From Deltaproteobacteria bacterium (lineage in GTDB: Bacteria; Lernaellota; Lernaellaia; JACKCT01): DNA of 64,000 nt. This document shows, piece after piece, positions 20,412 to 29,952 of this stretch. The notes below the pieces were generated by a model, which did no database searches, was not told where the DNA came from, and saw only the letters and a program-made list of their open reading frames with translations. A program made the translations under genes and the position numbers. Every line of letters starts with the position of its first letter. Within the stretch, counting starts at the first letter, position 1. Where the stretch lies: assembly GCA_027493875.1 (NCBI GenBank), contig JAOSJX010000004.1, positions 108,528 through 172,527 of the forward strand. Reading direction: 5' to 3'.

Positions 20412-21012
20412 ATGCCTCAACTGCTGCTCATTCTTCTGGTCGCTCTTTCCGTTGTTCTCGACGCGTGCGCCGGCGATGACGGCGACGACGCCCCGGGGGC
20501 GTTCAAACGAAGCGCGTACGACGAACCGCTCGATTGCGATGCCGAGGGCGACGGTCCGGACGCCAAAGCCTGCCAGCTCGCGTACTACGCCAACCGGGAG
20601 CGGCGCGGTCATCCGGAGGAATCGGACGGCGCCGCGCCGCTGGACTGGGACGAGGAACTGGCGCGGGTCGCCCGCGAATACTGCGCGTCCATGTGCGAAG
20701 AGAATTTTTGACCACACCGATCCTCACGGCCGCGGGATCGAGACGCGCCTGCAACACGCCGGTATTTTCTATTTCAAGGCCGGCGAAAATCTCGCCCGCG
20801 GAGCGAATTTGTATCCCTCCGAAGCGATGGCCCTGTTCATGGACGAGCCGCCGTGCTGGCCGAACCACCGCGGCATCATCCTCGACAACGATTTCACGCA
20901 CACCGGCGCCGGAGCCGCGGCGTGCCGCGGCGACTTCATCTACACGCAACTTTTCGCCACGTTCGACGAGAACGATCTGCGCGACGATCCGAACGAGTTC
21001 TGCGTCCGCTGA
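20412..21012 (+). CDS. CAP/SCP-superfamily lipoprotein (one frameshift)
   Basis: A protein of about 199 aa. Its lipoprotein signal (MPQLLLILLVALSVVL then DAC) is followed by AGDDGDDA. The rest is a CAP (SCP/PR-1-like) domain: LAYYANRERRGHP, APLDWDEELARVAREYCASM, the His-containing FDHTDPHGRG and the AGENLARG signature, with a late DFIYTQLFA strand. The frame breaks in a run of five T at about 20706; one fewer T joins MCEENF to DHTDPHG. Bacterial CAP proteins are secreted, bind lipids or metals, and are largely uncharacterised. It is probably displayed on the envelope. Confidence 0.85.
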
Positions 21013-21178
21013 GAAATCCCGCGGTGCTGATTATTCTCCGCTGAAAACCGTGCCTCATTTTTTCGGTCACCTCGAAAATCCCCATAAATAAAGGCCCAAA
21101 ACGGCGGCACGGGGCTTGCCCCTTACCGAAGCCGAGCCGCGGGACGGCTCGAAACAACCAAGGCAAGGAGGACAATCC

Positions 21179-21992
21179 ATGAAAAAACTTTTTCCCTTAC
21201 TGGCTCTTTTGGTGGCGCTTTCCGTTTTCACTTGGAGCGTTGCGTGCGGCGGGGGGCGGCGATGACGACGACGACGATGACAAAGATGACGACGATGATG
21301 ACGACGAGGACGATGATGACGCGAATGGCGACGATGATGACGACGACGATGATGACGACGACGACGATTGCCCCGATCCGACCCTCGACATCGCGGTGTG
21401 CGATCCTTCGAATGGCCCGTTTTCCCTTGAGATCGACAACGAGTTCTTCCCGCTGCCCGTGGGGCTGGAAACCGTGCTCGAAGGCGAGGAAGACGGCGTG
21501 ACGGTGCGCGTTGAGATTACGGTTTTGGACGAAACGAAGGACGTCTCCGGCGTCACGACGCGCGTGGTTGAGGAAGCCGAATACGAGGACGACGAAGTCA
21601 TCGAGATTTCGCGCAACTGGTTTGCGCAGGCCGCGGACGGAACCGTGTGCTACTTCGGCGAGGACGTGGACATTTACGAAGACGGCGAGATCGTGTCGCA
21701 CGACGGCGCGTGGGAAGCCGGGGTGGACGGCGCGCAAGCGGGCATCATGATGCCCGGCACGCCCGCCGTGGGCCAGGTGGCGTATCAGGAATTCTATCCC
21801 GCCAATCAGGCCGAGGACATGTTCGAGGTGACGGCGATCGGGGAAGAACTCGCCGTTCCCGCCGGAACCTTTGACGACACCGTATCGACCACGGACTACA
21901 ATCCGTCGGAAGACTGCGAAAGCGGCGACAAGGTGTACGTCAGCGGCATCGGGCTCGCGTTCGACGACGTGGTCGAACTGATCAGCTACTGA
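21179..21992 (+). CDS. Poly-Asp lipoprotein, tandem paralogue 1 (one frameshift)
   Basis: The ATG at 21179 (AAGGAGG upstream) opens a lipoprotein signal, MKKLFPLLALLVALSVFTWS, ending SVACGG. A run of six G then breaks the frame; one fewer G restores GGGDDDDDDDKDDDDDDD. About 35 Asp-rich residues lead into a conserved domain of about 200 aa: CDPSNGPFSLEIDNEFFPLP, DVSGVTTRVVEEAEYEDDEV, NWFAQAADGTVCYFGED, WEAGVDGAQAGIMMPGTPAVG and PAGTFDDTVSTTDYNP. I recall this domain as a widespread uncharacterised lipoprotein family, also in actinobacteria. Two further copies follow at 22205 and 23065. The fold is probably beta-rich. Ligand and activity unknown. Confidence 0.8.
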
Positions 21993-21998
21993 ACCGAC

Positions 21999-22027
21999 CG
22001 CGCCCGCCGCAAGCGGGCGCGTTTTTC
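21999..22027 (+). terminator. Rho-independent terminator
   Basis: CGCGCCCGC (21999-22007) pairs with GCGGGCGCG (22013-22021), followed by five T. Confidence 0.9.
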
Positions 22028-22030
22028 GCT

Positions 22031-22070
22031 TTATCGCGCTGAAAATTCAGCACCGCTGAAAATTTATCGC
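22031..22070. promoter_or_regulatory. Paired GCTGAAAAT elements between tandem lipoprotein genes
   Basis: GCTGAAAATTCAGC (22038-22051) is followed by CCGCTGAAAATTTATCGC (22053-22070). The two half-related sites are flanked by TTATCGCG and TTTATCGC. A similar site precedes the lipoprotein gene at 19630. It may be a shared operator or promoter-proximal repeat. Confidence 0.35.
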
Positions 22071-22204
22071 TCAAAACCACGCAATTGTCCCGATTTGCCG
22101 TCCTCTCCGATCGAAATCGGGCTAAAATCCGCGGCACGCGAATTGCTCATTGGTCCGGTCGAGCCGCGAGCCGGCTTGAATCAACACGGCAAGGAGGAAA
22201 AGCC

Positions 22205-22962
22205 ATGAAGAAACTTTTTTTGCGCTCCTGGCGCTTATCGTGGTCGCTTCCGCGTTCGCGTGGAGCATCGGCTGCGGCGACGATGACGACGACAACGACG
22301 ACGGCGACGATGATGACGACGACGACGATGGTGAGTGCCCCGAAGCCACGGAAGATCTCTCCGTCTGCGATCCGGCCAACGGCCCGTTCACGCTCGAGAT
22401 CGATAACCCGTTCTACCCGCTGCCCGTCGGCCTGCACCTCGTGCTCGAAGGCGAGGAAGACGGCGAGGAGCTGCTCGTGGAGATCGACGTGCTGGACGAG
22501 ACCGAGGAGGTCGCGGGCGTGACGACGCGCGTGGTGACCGAGACCGAGTACGAGGGCGGCGAACTGGTTGAGGTTTCGTGGAACTGGTTCGCGCAGGCGC
22601 CCGACGGCACGGTCTGCTACTTCGGCGAAGAGGTGGACGATTACGAAGACGGCGAACTCGTCGGCCACTCCGGCGAATGGCGCGCGGGCGAAGACGGCGC
22701 GCAGCCGGGCATCATCATGACGGCCGACCCGTCCGTCGGCGAAGCCTACTTCCAGGAATTCTACGAAGGCGAGGCCGAGGACATGAGCGAGCACGTCGCG
22801 CTGGGCGAGACCGTCTCGACGCCCGCGGGCGATTTCGACGATACGCTCTCCGTGCTCGACTACAACCCGCTGGAAGGGTGCGAGCCCGAGCCCAAAGCCT
22901 ACGCGCGCGGCATCGGCCTGATTCAGGACGAGACGCTGTTCCTGACTGAGTCCTCCCTCTGA
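22205..22962 (+). CDS. Poly-Asp lipoprotein, tandem paralogue 2 (one frameshift)
   Basis: The ATG at 22205 follows AAGGAGG. The frame breaks in a run of seven T right after MKKLF. One added T gives the signal peptide MKKLFFALLALIVVASAFAW, ending SIGCG, then DDDDDNDDGDDDDDDDDG. The domain is clearly homologous to its neighbours: CDPANGPFTLEIDNPFYPLP, VAGVTTRVVTETEYEGGELV, NWFAQAPDGTVCYFGEEVDD, WRAGEDGAQPGIIMTADPSVG and TPAGDFDDTLSVLDYNPLEG. It has its own terminator. Copies 2 and 3 resemble each other more than either resembles copy 1, suggesting a recent second duplication. Envelope-anchored, function unknown. Confidence 0.8.
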
Positions 22963-22997
22963 TCGGAGCAAGGACTCCCAGTTGTTCCCTCCGTACG

Positions 22998-23028
22998 GGC
23001 GTCCGCCTCTTTGGCGGGCGCCTTTTTC
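22998..23028 (+). terminator. Rho-independent terminator
   Basis: GGCGTCCGCC (22998-23007) pairs with GGCGGGCGCC (23013-23022), followed by five T. Confidence 0.85.
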
Positions 23029-23064
23029 TTTATCATGGCGCTTCCTTTTCAAGGAGAAAAAACG

Positions 23065-23898
23065 ATGAAAGGCATCACGGTGATCCTGGTGTTGCTCGCG
23101 GCGTCGTTCGCCTTCGCGTGGAGCGTCGGATGCGGCGACGATGACGATGACGACGACAACGACGACGGCGGCGACGACGACGTTAGCGACGACGATGATG
23201 ACGCCACGGACGACGATGGCGACGACGACGACGGCGATGATGACGACGACGCGGCGGATGACGACGATGACGACGACGATGACGGCGACTGCCCCGATCC
23301 GACCGTGGATATCTCCGTCTGCGATCCGTCGAACGGGCCGTTCTCGCTGACGATCGACAACGAATTTTATCCGCTGGAAGTGGGGATGCACCTGGTGCTC
23401 GAAAGCGAGGACGAGCGCGTGGAGATCGACGTGCTCGACGAAACGGAAGAGGTCGCCGGCGTGACGACGCGCGTGGTGACGGAAACGGAATACGAAGACG
23501 ACGAGTTGTCGGAAGTCTCGTGGAACTGGTTTGCGCAAGCGCCGGACGGAACGGTCTGTTACTTCGGCGAGGAAGTGGACAACTACGAGGGCGGCGTGCT
23601 GGTCGGCCATCACGGTGAATGGCGCGCCGGAGACGACGGCGCGCTGCCCGGCATCATCATGCCCGCCGATGCGGCAGTCGGCCAAGCGTATTTCCAGGAA
23701 TACTATGAAGGCGAGGCCGAAGACATGGGAAAACATACCGCGATGGGTGAGTCCATCTCGACGCCGGCCGGCGATTTCGACGACACGCTTTCCGTCCGTG
23801 ACTACAATCCGCTCGAAGGATGCGGCGGCGAACCGAAGACCTACGTCTCCGGCATCGGCATCGTGCAGGACGAGGATCTGTTTCTGACGGAGTATTGA
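23065..23898 (+). CDS. Poly-Asp lipoprotein, tandem paralogue 3
   Basis: An intact 277-aa protein from the ATG at 23065 (AAGGAG upstream). The signal MKGITVILVLLAASFAFAWS ends SVGCG. It is followed by about 55 residues that are nearly all Asp with occasional Gly, Ala and Thr, the longest N-terminal acidic tract of the three copies. The shared domain then begins at CDPSNGPFSLTIDNEFYPLE and keeps all conserved blocks (NWFAQAPDGTVCYFGEEVDN, DGALPGIIMPADAAVG, TPAGDFDDTLSVRDYNPLEG). Tract length differs widely between copies while the domain is conserved, which points to a spacer role. It converges with the glycosyltransferase gene, leaving 13 bases between stops. Confidence 0.85.
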   Translation: MKGITVILVLLAASFAFAWSVGCGDDDDDDDNDDGGDDDVSDDDDDATDDDGDDDDGDDDDDAADDDDDDDDDGDCPDPTVDISVCDPSNGPFSLTIDNEFYPLEVGMHLVLESEDERVEIDVLDETEEVAGVTTRVVTETEYEDDELSEVSWNWFAQAPDGTVCYFGEEVDNYEGGVLVGHHGEWRAGDDGALPGIIMPADAAVGQAYFQEYYEGEAEDMGKHTAMGESISTPAGDFDDTLSVRDYNPLEGCGGEPKTYVSGIGIVQDEDLFLTEY

Positions 23899-23911
23899 TC
23901 GCGGGCCGCGT

Positions 23912-25493
23912 TCATTTCGGCACGTCGAGGATGGCCAACGAGCTTTTTCGACCGGGGCGGTAGAACGCTTCGACCAGCGTGGCGTCCGGATTGCGGCGCA
24001 TGAAGTCGCCGAGTTTCATTTGCGGGACATTGGCGACGAAGACGCACCGCCTCAATTCCGCGTAGGGAACGAGGCGGGTGTCCCGTTCGTCGTAAGGATT
24101 CGGGAAGCTCGTCAGAGAGCCCGTGGCCTTGGCTTCGGCGAGAAGCGGTTTGTCGCGAAACCACGGCGCCATGTGGATGTGTGCCCGGGGATGATCTTCG
24201 AGCGCCAGATACAACGCCGCCGTCGGCATGCCCCAGAACGGCGCGACGAAAATATCCACTCTTTCCTCGCGCGCCATCTCGTCCAGCTTTTCGATTAATT
24301 CATCGAGGCCGAATCCCGACGACCAGCTTTCCACGTATTGCGCGTGGTCGATGCGTCCCATGGGGGCTTCGACCGGATTGACGAGAAGAGGCACGAACGG
24401 CGCGACGACGAGAAACCCGCCGCACGCCGCGGCGAGGTGTCGGCCGCGAAACGATTTCGCCCGCCACTCCGCCCACAACTCGGCGGCCAGGACGCTCGCG
24501 GCCGCGACGAGCAGCGGAACGGCGGTGACGTAGTACCGCGTGAACGGTGTTCGCGAAATCACCGAGACGGCCAGCGGCATCGCAAGACCGAGCGCCGCGA
24601 TGGTTCCGGAGCCCGCGCCGGCCGTCGCGCACCGCGCGGAAAAGCGCCCACCCCGCGAGAACGCAAACCGGCAGCGTCAGTTGAAACGACGCGACGCGTT
24701 CCAAGGCCAAAAGATTGCGTCCCACCGATGCGAGACGGCTTACGCTTTGAGATCCCTCCACGGCGGCGAGGTGTTGCGTGCCGAAGACGATCGGCACACC
24801 GTCGTGCAGCACGGGATAGGCCATGACCATAGCGAACAAAAACACCGCGGCAAAACCGCCAAGCGCCAGCATACGCCCGGCGCCGCCCGCGTGCTCCGCA
24901 CCGGCGATCCACCAGGCGAACGGCAGAAAGGCCAGCGACAGCACGCTGTACTCTTTGGTCAGAAGGCCGAGCGCGATCAACGCACCCAAGACCAAAGCCC
25001 GCGAAACGCTTGGTTCTCGTGCGAGTCTGAGCGCCAGGACCAGCGACCATACCGTGATGGCGATGGACACGCTTTCGATCAGCGCCATGCACGTTAAAAG
25101 CTGTAGAAGTGGATTGACGGCGATCAGCACCGCCGCGATGCCGGCGGCGCGGTCCTTCATTTTCTCTTCCGAGCCAACGGTATGCGCCAGAGAAGCGGTT
25201 CCGATCAGGGTCGCCACGGCGGCGACGGCGGAGACGGCCCGCCCGGCGAACAGCGGATCGGGCACAAATACATGCGCCGCGGCCACGAGCCAAAAATAAA
25301 ATGGTTTGATGCCGCTCACAGTGAGCGAGAGAAAAAATTGGGACGGATCGTCGCGGATGATGTGCGCCCAACTGACGTAAAGCACTTCATCGCTGAAGGG
25401 AGGCCAAACCCGCGCGCCGGCAAGACGAGCCGCCAACACGGCCACCGCCGCCGGGAGCAGCACCGGCCAGGGACCGCGGCGCTTACCGCGCAT
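23912..25493 (-). CDS. GT-C (GT39-like) membrane glycosyltransferase (one frameshift)
   Basis: A protein of about 527 aa with many membrane helices. The first extracytoplasmic loop carries the acidic catalytic motif (PPFSDEVLYVSWAHII) typical of PMT/ArnT-type lipid-linked sugar transferases, and KPFYFWLVAAAHV fits the conserved P(L/F)Y region. The C-terminal third is soluble and periplasmic (MGRIDHAQYVESWSSGFGLD to AILDVPK). The frame breaks near 24600-24630, after WALFRAVRDG; the following frame continues with AMPLAVSVISRTPFTRYYVT. The start is uncertain: ATG 25493 is used, with no obvious ribosome binding site. Probable role in envelope polysaccharide or protein glycosylation. Confidence 0.72.
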
Positions 25494-25676
25494 TGGCAAC
25501 CGCGTTTTCCGTCATGCGTGGGGATACGTTAAGGAGGGCTCCGGATTGCGTCAACGAAGGCCGGCGCCAATCTTTTCCGAGAAATCCTGATGCATCTTAG
25601 AAAAGCGTGCGGCGGCCGATCGCCGGCGCTTGACGGCCCACGAAGCGCCGCCGGATGATGGGCGGTCTTATCGAGG

Positions 25677-27965
25677 ATGCGCTTTTTGACCCACGAAACG
25701 CACGCCGATCCCGGCCGCCGCGCGATGTTCCGCCTCCTCAACGCTTTGGCCCTCGCGGCCGTCATCGTCGCGTTTTTTCCGGGCCATTTTCTCGCCGAGG
25801 GGGCGTTTCAATTTGCGCCCCAGCGATATCGATCTCCACCGCGCCGTCCTCGACTACGGCGTTCGGGCGTTCGGAAACACGGCAGTGGACCGATCTGCTC
25901 TCGCTGCCGTGGCTGGCGCCTTATCGCGGCGCGGTGATGTTCAACGAGACGATGCATTTTGCGGCGGCGTTCGCCTGGCCGCTCGCGCCGTTCGTCGAAA
26001 ACCGTCTTCTGCTCTACGACGTCGTCAATATTCTCTGGTGGGCGCTGTCGGTGCTGGCCGCGTATCTGCTGGCGCGCAAGGCCGGCCTGCCCCGCCTGCC
26101 CGCGTTCGCGGCGACGCTGATCATTTCGTGCGCGACGCCGCGCGCGCATCACATGCACCACCTCTTTATTCACGCGATGTTCGCGTGGCTGCTCGCCATT
26201 GCCTTTTTGTTCGACTACGAAAAAACGGGGCGCGGCTTCACTCTGTTCACCGCGCTGCTTTTGCTGATCGTCCCCGCGCACGCGTCCAACCTTCTCTTCC
26301 CGGCCGGCGTTTTGCTCTTTCTTCCTTTTTTCCTTCGCGCCGCGTCGGGCAACGCCCGGTGGAAGACCGCGCCATTTTGGATCGCCACGCTCGCGGCGGT
26401 CGCCGTGGCCGCGGCGAGCCTCATCCCCAAACTCACCCTTCTCCTGAGCGATCTCGCGCGGTTCAAAGTCGAGCGCGCGCATGCCGCGGCGAGCGGCCTG
26501 CTCGTCACGGATCCTCCTTTGGAACGATCTGCATCCGCTGTTCGGCGCCTTCGTCCCGGACGACGTTTCGCTCAGCCGTCAGCTCTACCCCGGCATCGTC
26601 GCCGTCATGCTCGCGGCCGTCGGCGCGGCACCGCTCTTTCGCAAAGCCGACGCGCTCCTGACCCCGCCGTCGGTGAACCTGGGACAAGCGCGCCGCTTGC
26701 TGGTTGTCATGGCGGTCTTCGCCGTTCCCGTGGCGGGCGCGCTTTGGTATTCCTTTCTCCCGTGGTTCGGCAATCTCCGTCCGGACCGTCTGCAGGCGGT
26801 CGCCGTCAGCATGGTCGTCTGGCCGATCTTGCTGCGCCTTCTTCTGACCGACCGCGCGCGCGCCTTCTGGTCACGCCGCCGCGATCCGCGATTTGCCTTC
26901 GCGATCCTGATTCCGCTCTGCGCTTTTCTCGTTTTCGGCCCGTTTTTCGCGGTGCGCACCGAGAAATTCGCCAAGCTCGGCGGCCGCGCGGTGCTCGTCA
27001 ATCCCGTCGGGGCCGCGCTGGCGTCGTGGGACGGCTCCCGGCGCCTTCGCTACCTGGAGCGCGTCTCGGTGTTCGGATTCGCGGGGTTGGGCATCCTCGC
27101 GGGATTCGGGCTGGCGCGCGTCATGCGTTCGCGGCGTGGTTTGGCTTTCGGCGGCGCGGCGACGGCGCTGCTGCTGTTCGACGTGATGACGCCGCGCGTT
27201 TTGGCCGGATGGAAACCACCCGAGGGAACAAACCCGCCATGGCCGCGCGCCTACGACGTGCTCGCCGAACGGCCACCGGGCGACATTCTTGCCGAGTTTC
27301 CGCTGCCGGGACCCTACCACTGGAACTGGGAAACGCCGTATGTGCTCGGAACCGTGCGTCACGGGCAGCGCCTGCTCACCGGATACACCGACCGCCAATG
27401 TTCCCACCGTTTCCTGCTCGCGCACCTCGACGAGGAACGGCAATACAACGTTCTCTACCCCGCGATCGCCGCCGCCGGGACGCGCTATATTCTGATTCGC
27501 GCGCCGCTGCCGGATCTGCCGCGGCGGCTCCCCCGCCGGCCGCCGCCGCCTTGGAAACTCATCGCGTCGTTCGACGGCGAGGAACTCTACGAGCATCCGG
27601 CGCCGGTCACGATCTGGCGCGACGTCACCGTGCTCGACGACCTTGAGCCGCATCTTGAATGGAATCCGCGCATCGGATGGAAGGTGGTTATCAAGGCGCC
27701 GCCCCACACGCCGAATTTCTTCCTCACGCGCGAATCAACGGTCCGCCGCTTTCGCTGGCGCCATTTCCGCGGCGACGGCGCGATGTCCGAGGAAACGCAG
27801 ATCAAACCGCTTCCCGCGGACATGTACAACGCGCACTGGATCGTTGGAAAGCCGGTGGGACGCTACGCGCGCATCGAGATCCACGATCTCGACGCGAACC
27901 GGTCCTTCGCCGCCATCGACGTGCCGGCGGACGCGCCGGATGTCGCGGACGTCAGTTCGCCGTGA
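25677..27965 (+). CDS. Large YfhO-like/GT-C membrane protein (three frameshifts)
   Basis: Three neighbouring frames join to one protein of about 750 aa. The first part (NALALAAVIVAFFPGHFLAE) breaks at about 25815 and again near 25880, after DIDLHRAVLDYGVRAFGNT. It continues RQWTDLLSLPWLAPYRGAVM. Another break near 26510 (SGLLVTD to LWNDLHPLFGAFVPDD) leads to the C-terminal half. About 12 membrane helices are followed by a long periplasmic domain with EFPLPGPYHWNWETPY and PYRYILIR-like (GTRYILIRAPLP) segments typical of YfhO-type proteins. YfhO relatives act in glycosylation of cell-wall polymers. Start is uncertain between 25677 and ATG 25725. The C-terminus overlaps the convergent TPR gene by 14 bases. 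Confidence 0.65.
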
Positions 27966-29899
27966 GACGGTTCAAGACGTCGCGCGTGCGTGCGATCGCT
28001 TCCGCGTCGGGTTCCGGTTGGAATTCGTAAATCGACAGGGCCTCTTGCGCTTTTTTGAGAGCGTCGTCCGACTTGCCCTGTTTCTCGTCGCATTCGGCGA
28101 GGCCGAGGAGCGTGTCGGCGTAGTCGGGGTCGTAGCGCGAAAGAATCTCCTTGCGGATCTTAAACGCCTCGTCATGCGCTTTTCGCGCGTCGTCCCATTT
28201 TCCAAGTTTTCCGTCGGCTTTTCCGATGTTGTGCCAATATCGAGCCAAAGAATATTTGCTCGGGCCGATCACGTTCCGCATGATGTCCAGCGCCTTCGTG
28301 TAAGCACCCAAGGCTTCTTCATGGCGTCCTTCGCGGAAAAGTAGATCGCCGCGCAAGTTTTCCGCCCACGCAAGCCCACGGTTATCCTTGGTCAAGCCGC
28401 CGCGATAGTGCGCGGCGTAGTCGTCGACGAGGGCCACCGCCTCTTCGATTTTACCTTCTTTCTGCAAGAGCTCGGCCGCGCCACGCATGGAACGAAACAC
28501 GTCGAAATCGTCGGGCGGACGCGTCGATTTTCGATTTTCGAAGGCCTTGCGGTACCAGTCCACCGCTTCCTCGGGACGTTCCTGTTTTTCGACGGCGGCG
28601 CCCAAGCTGTGTAAAGCGTTTCCCGCCTTCTTGCTTTTAGCGGAGCCGTCCGGTCCGCTTCTCAGTTCCAGAGCGCGTTTGTAATCCGCTTCGGCCTCCG
28701 CAAAGCGCTTATGGTTGAAATGCGTTGTTCCCGCATACATCGCTTGATCGTCTTCGGCGCATCCATCGAACGCCTCATCCAAGCTCTTGCGCCAACTTTT
28801 CCAGAAAACCGGATAGAGCCGCTCGAATTCCGTTCTCAACGTCCGTGCCCCATCGCAATCGCCTTTTTTGATATGAGATCTTACGATCTGCGACGCGGAC
28901 GCGTAGTCGATAATGCTCGGCGCCGGTTTTCCCATTCGCAGGTTCTCAAAGACGTCAATCGCTTCATCCCAACGGGAATCTTCCTGGTAAGACGCCGCGA
29001 GACGCCATGCGAGCGTCGGCCCCAGTCGGAAGCCGGCTCGTTTTCCAAGTGCGTGCGCGCCAACTTAATGGCGAGGGCATATCGGCTATTGTCATAAGCT
29101 CTTTCAGCTTCCTGAGCCGGCCCCGACTTATCCAAAACTTCTTTCACCATCGCCGTTGTGCATTCGGCGCATTTTTTCTTGATCTTCTTCTTGTCATCGC
29201 CGGACGCCGATTCCAGCGCCGACTCCCACTGCCCCCTCGATAGACGCTGTCGAGAAATTTTCGGCGCGCTTCATCACCATAGACACGTCCGAAACACTCG
29301 ACGAATGTCCGCTCGCGAGCATAGAATCTGAAATCTTTATCCTTCCATACCTCGTCAAGCTCGTATTCCGGACGCACCTGATTCAAAGCGAGAACGATTC
29401 GCCGGTAGGCCGCTCCCGAGCCGTAGTATGACAGTCCTTCGTGAATGTAACCGGGTGTATCGGCGAACTGATGAACCTCCTGTTGTAGCTCGAAAGTCAC
29501 ATGAAGCATTTCGTGCGCCAATAGTTCCGTCAGGTCGACTTGGCCTAAAAGAATAGACTGCCAGACAATCGTGATGTTCTGCATATTTTTCTTTGTTTTT
29601 TTCCACCACGCTTGACTTGTCCCATGATAATCACGACTCGGCTGCGAATCGCGAATTGTGATGGTCAATGTCTTAAATGCGTCACGGGCCTTTTCTTCAT
29701 CCCCCCACGTGGCGGCGACCATATCGACCGCGGCGGGGTAGGCTTCGCGGACCATGGTTTTTACTTGTTCCAACTCCTCGGGTTTCATTTTCGTGGGAAA
29801 CTCTGTGGTGTTGAACGTGATCTCGTATTCCTGAGCCGCCGCGAATGAGGCGCCCAGCAGAACCACGAATGCCGCGCAGAAAACGATCATGCGTTTCAT
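27952..29899 (-). CDS. Secreted metallopeptidase-like protein with TPR repeats (two frameshifts)
   Basis: The start is ATG 29899 (MKRMIVFCAAFVVLLGASFA), with GGAG upstream and a signal peptide ending AAAQ. The N-terminal domain has a gluzincin-like zinc site: HEMLH within TELLAHEMLHVTFELQQE and a downstream HEGLSYYGSG whose Glu could be the third ligand. After a Lys/Cys-rich hinge (DDKKKIKKKCAECTTAM), several TPR units follow (AEADYKRALELR, AVDWYRKAFENR, ALGAYTKALDIM, ARKAHDEAFKIR). The frame breaks near 29240 in GGGGG and near 29030 in GGGGCC. Both neighbouring frames restore continuous homology-like text. A secreted peptidase fused to a TPR scaffold is unusual; activity is inferred from the HExxH only. 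Confidence 0.7.
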
Positions 29900-29952
29900 C
29901 GAAAACTCCTCACCGGATAGGAGGTATCCCACCGTTCTTAATTAGCCGGCCG

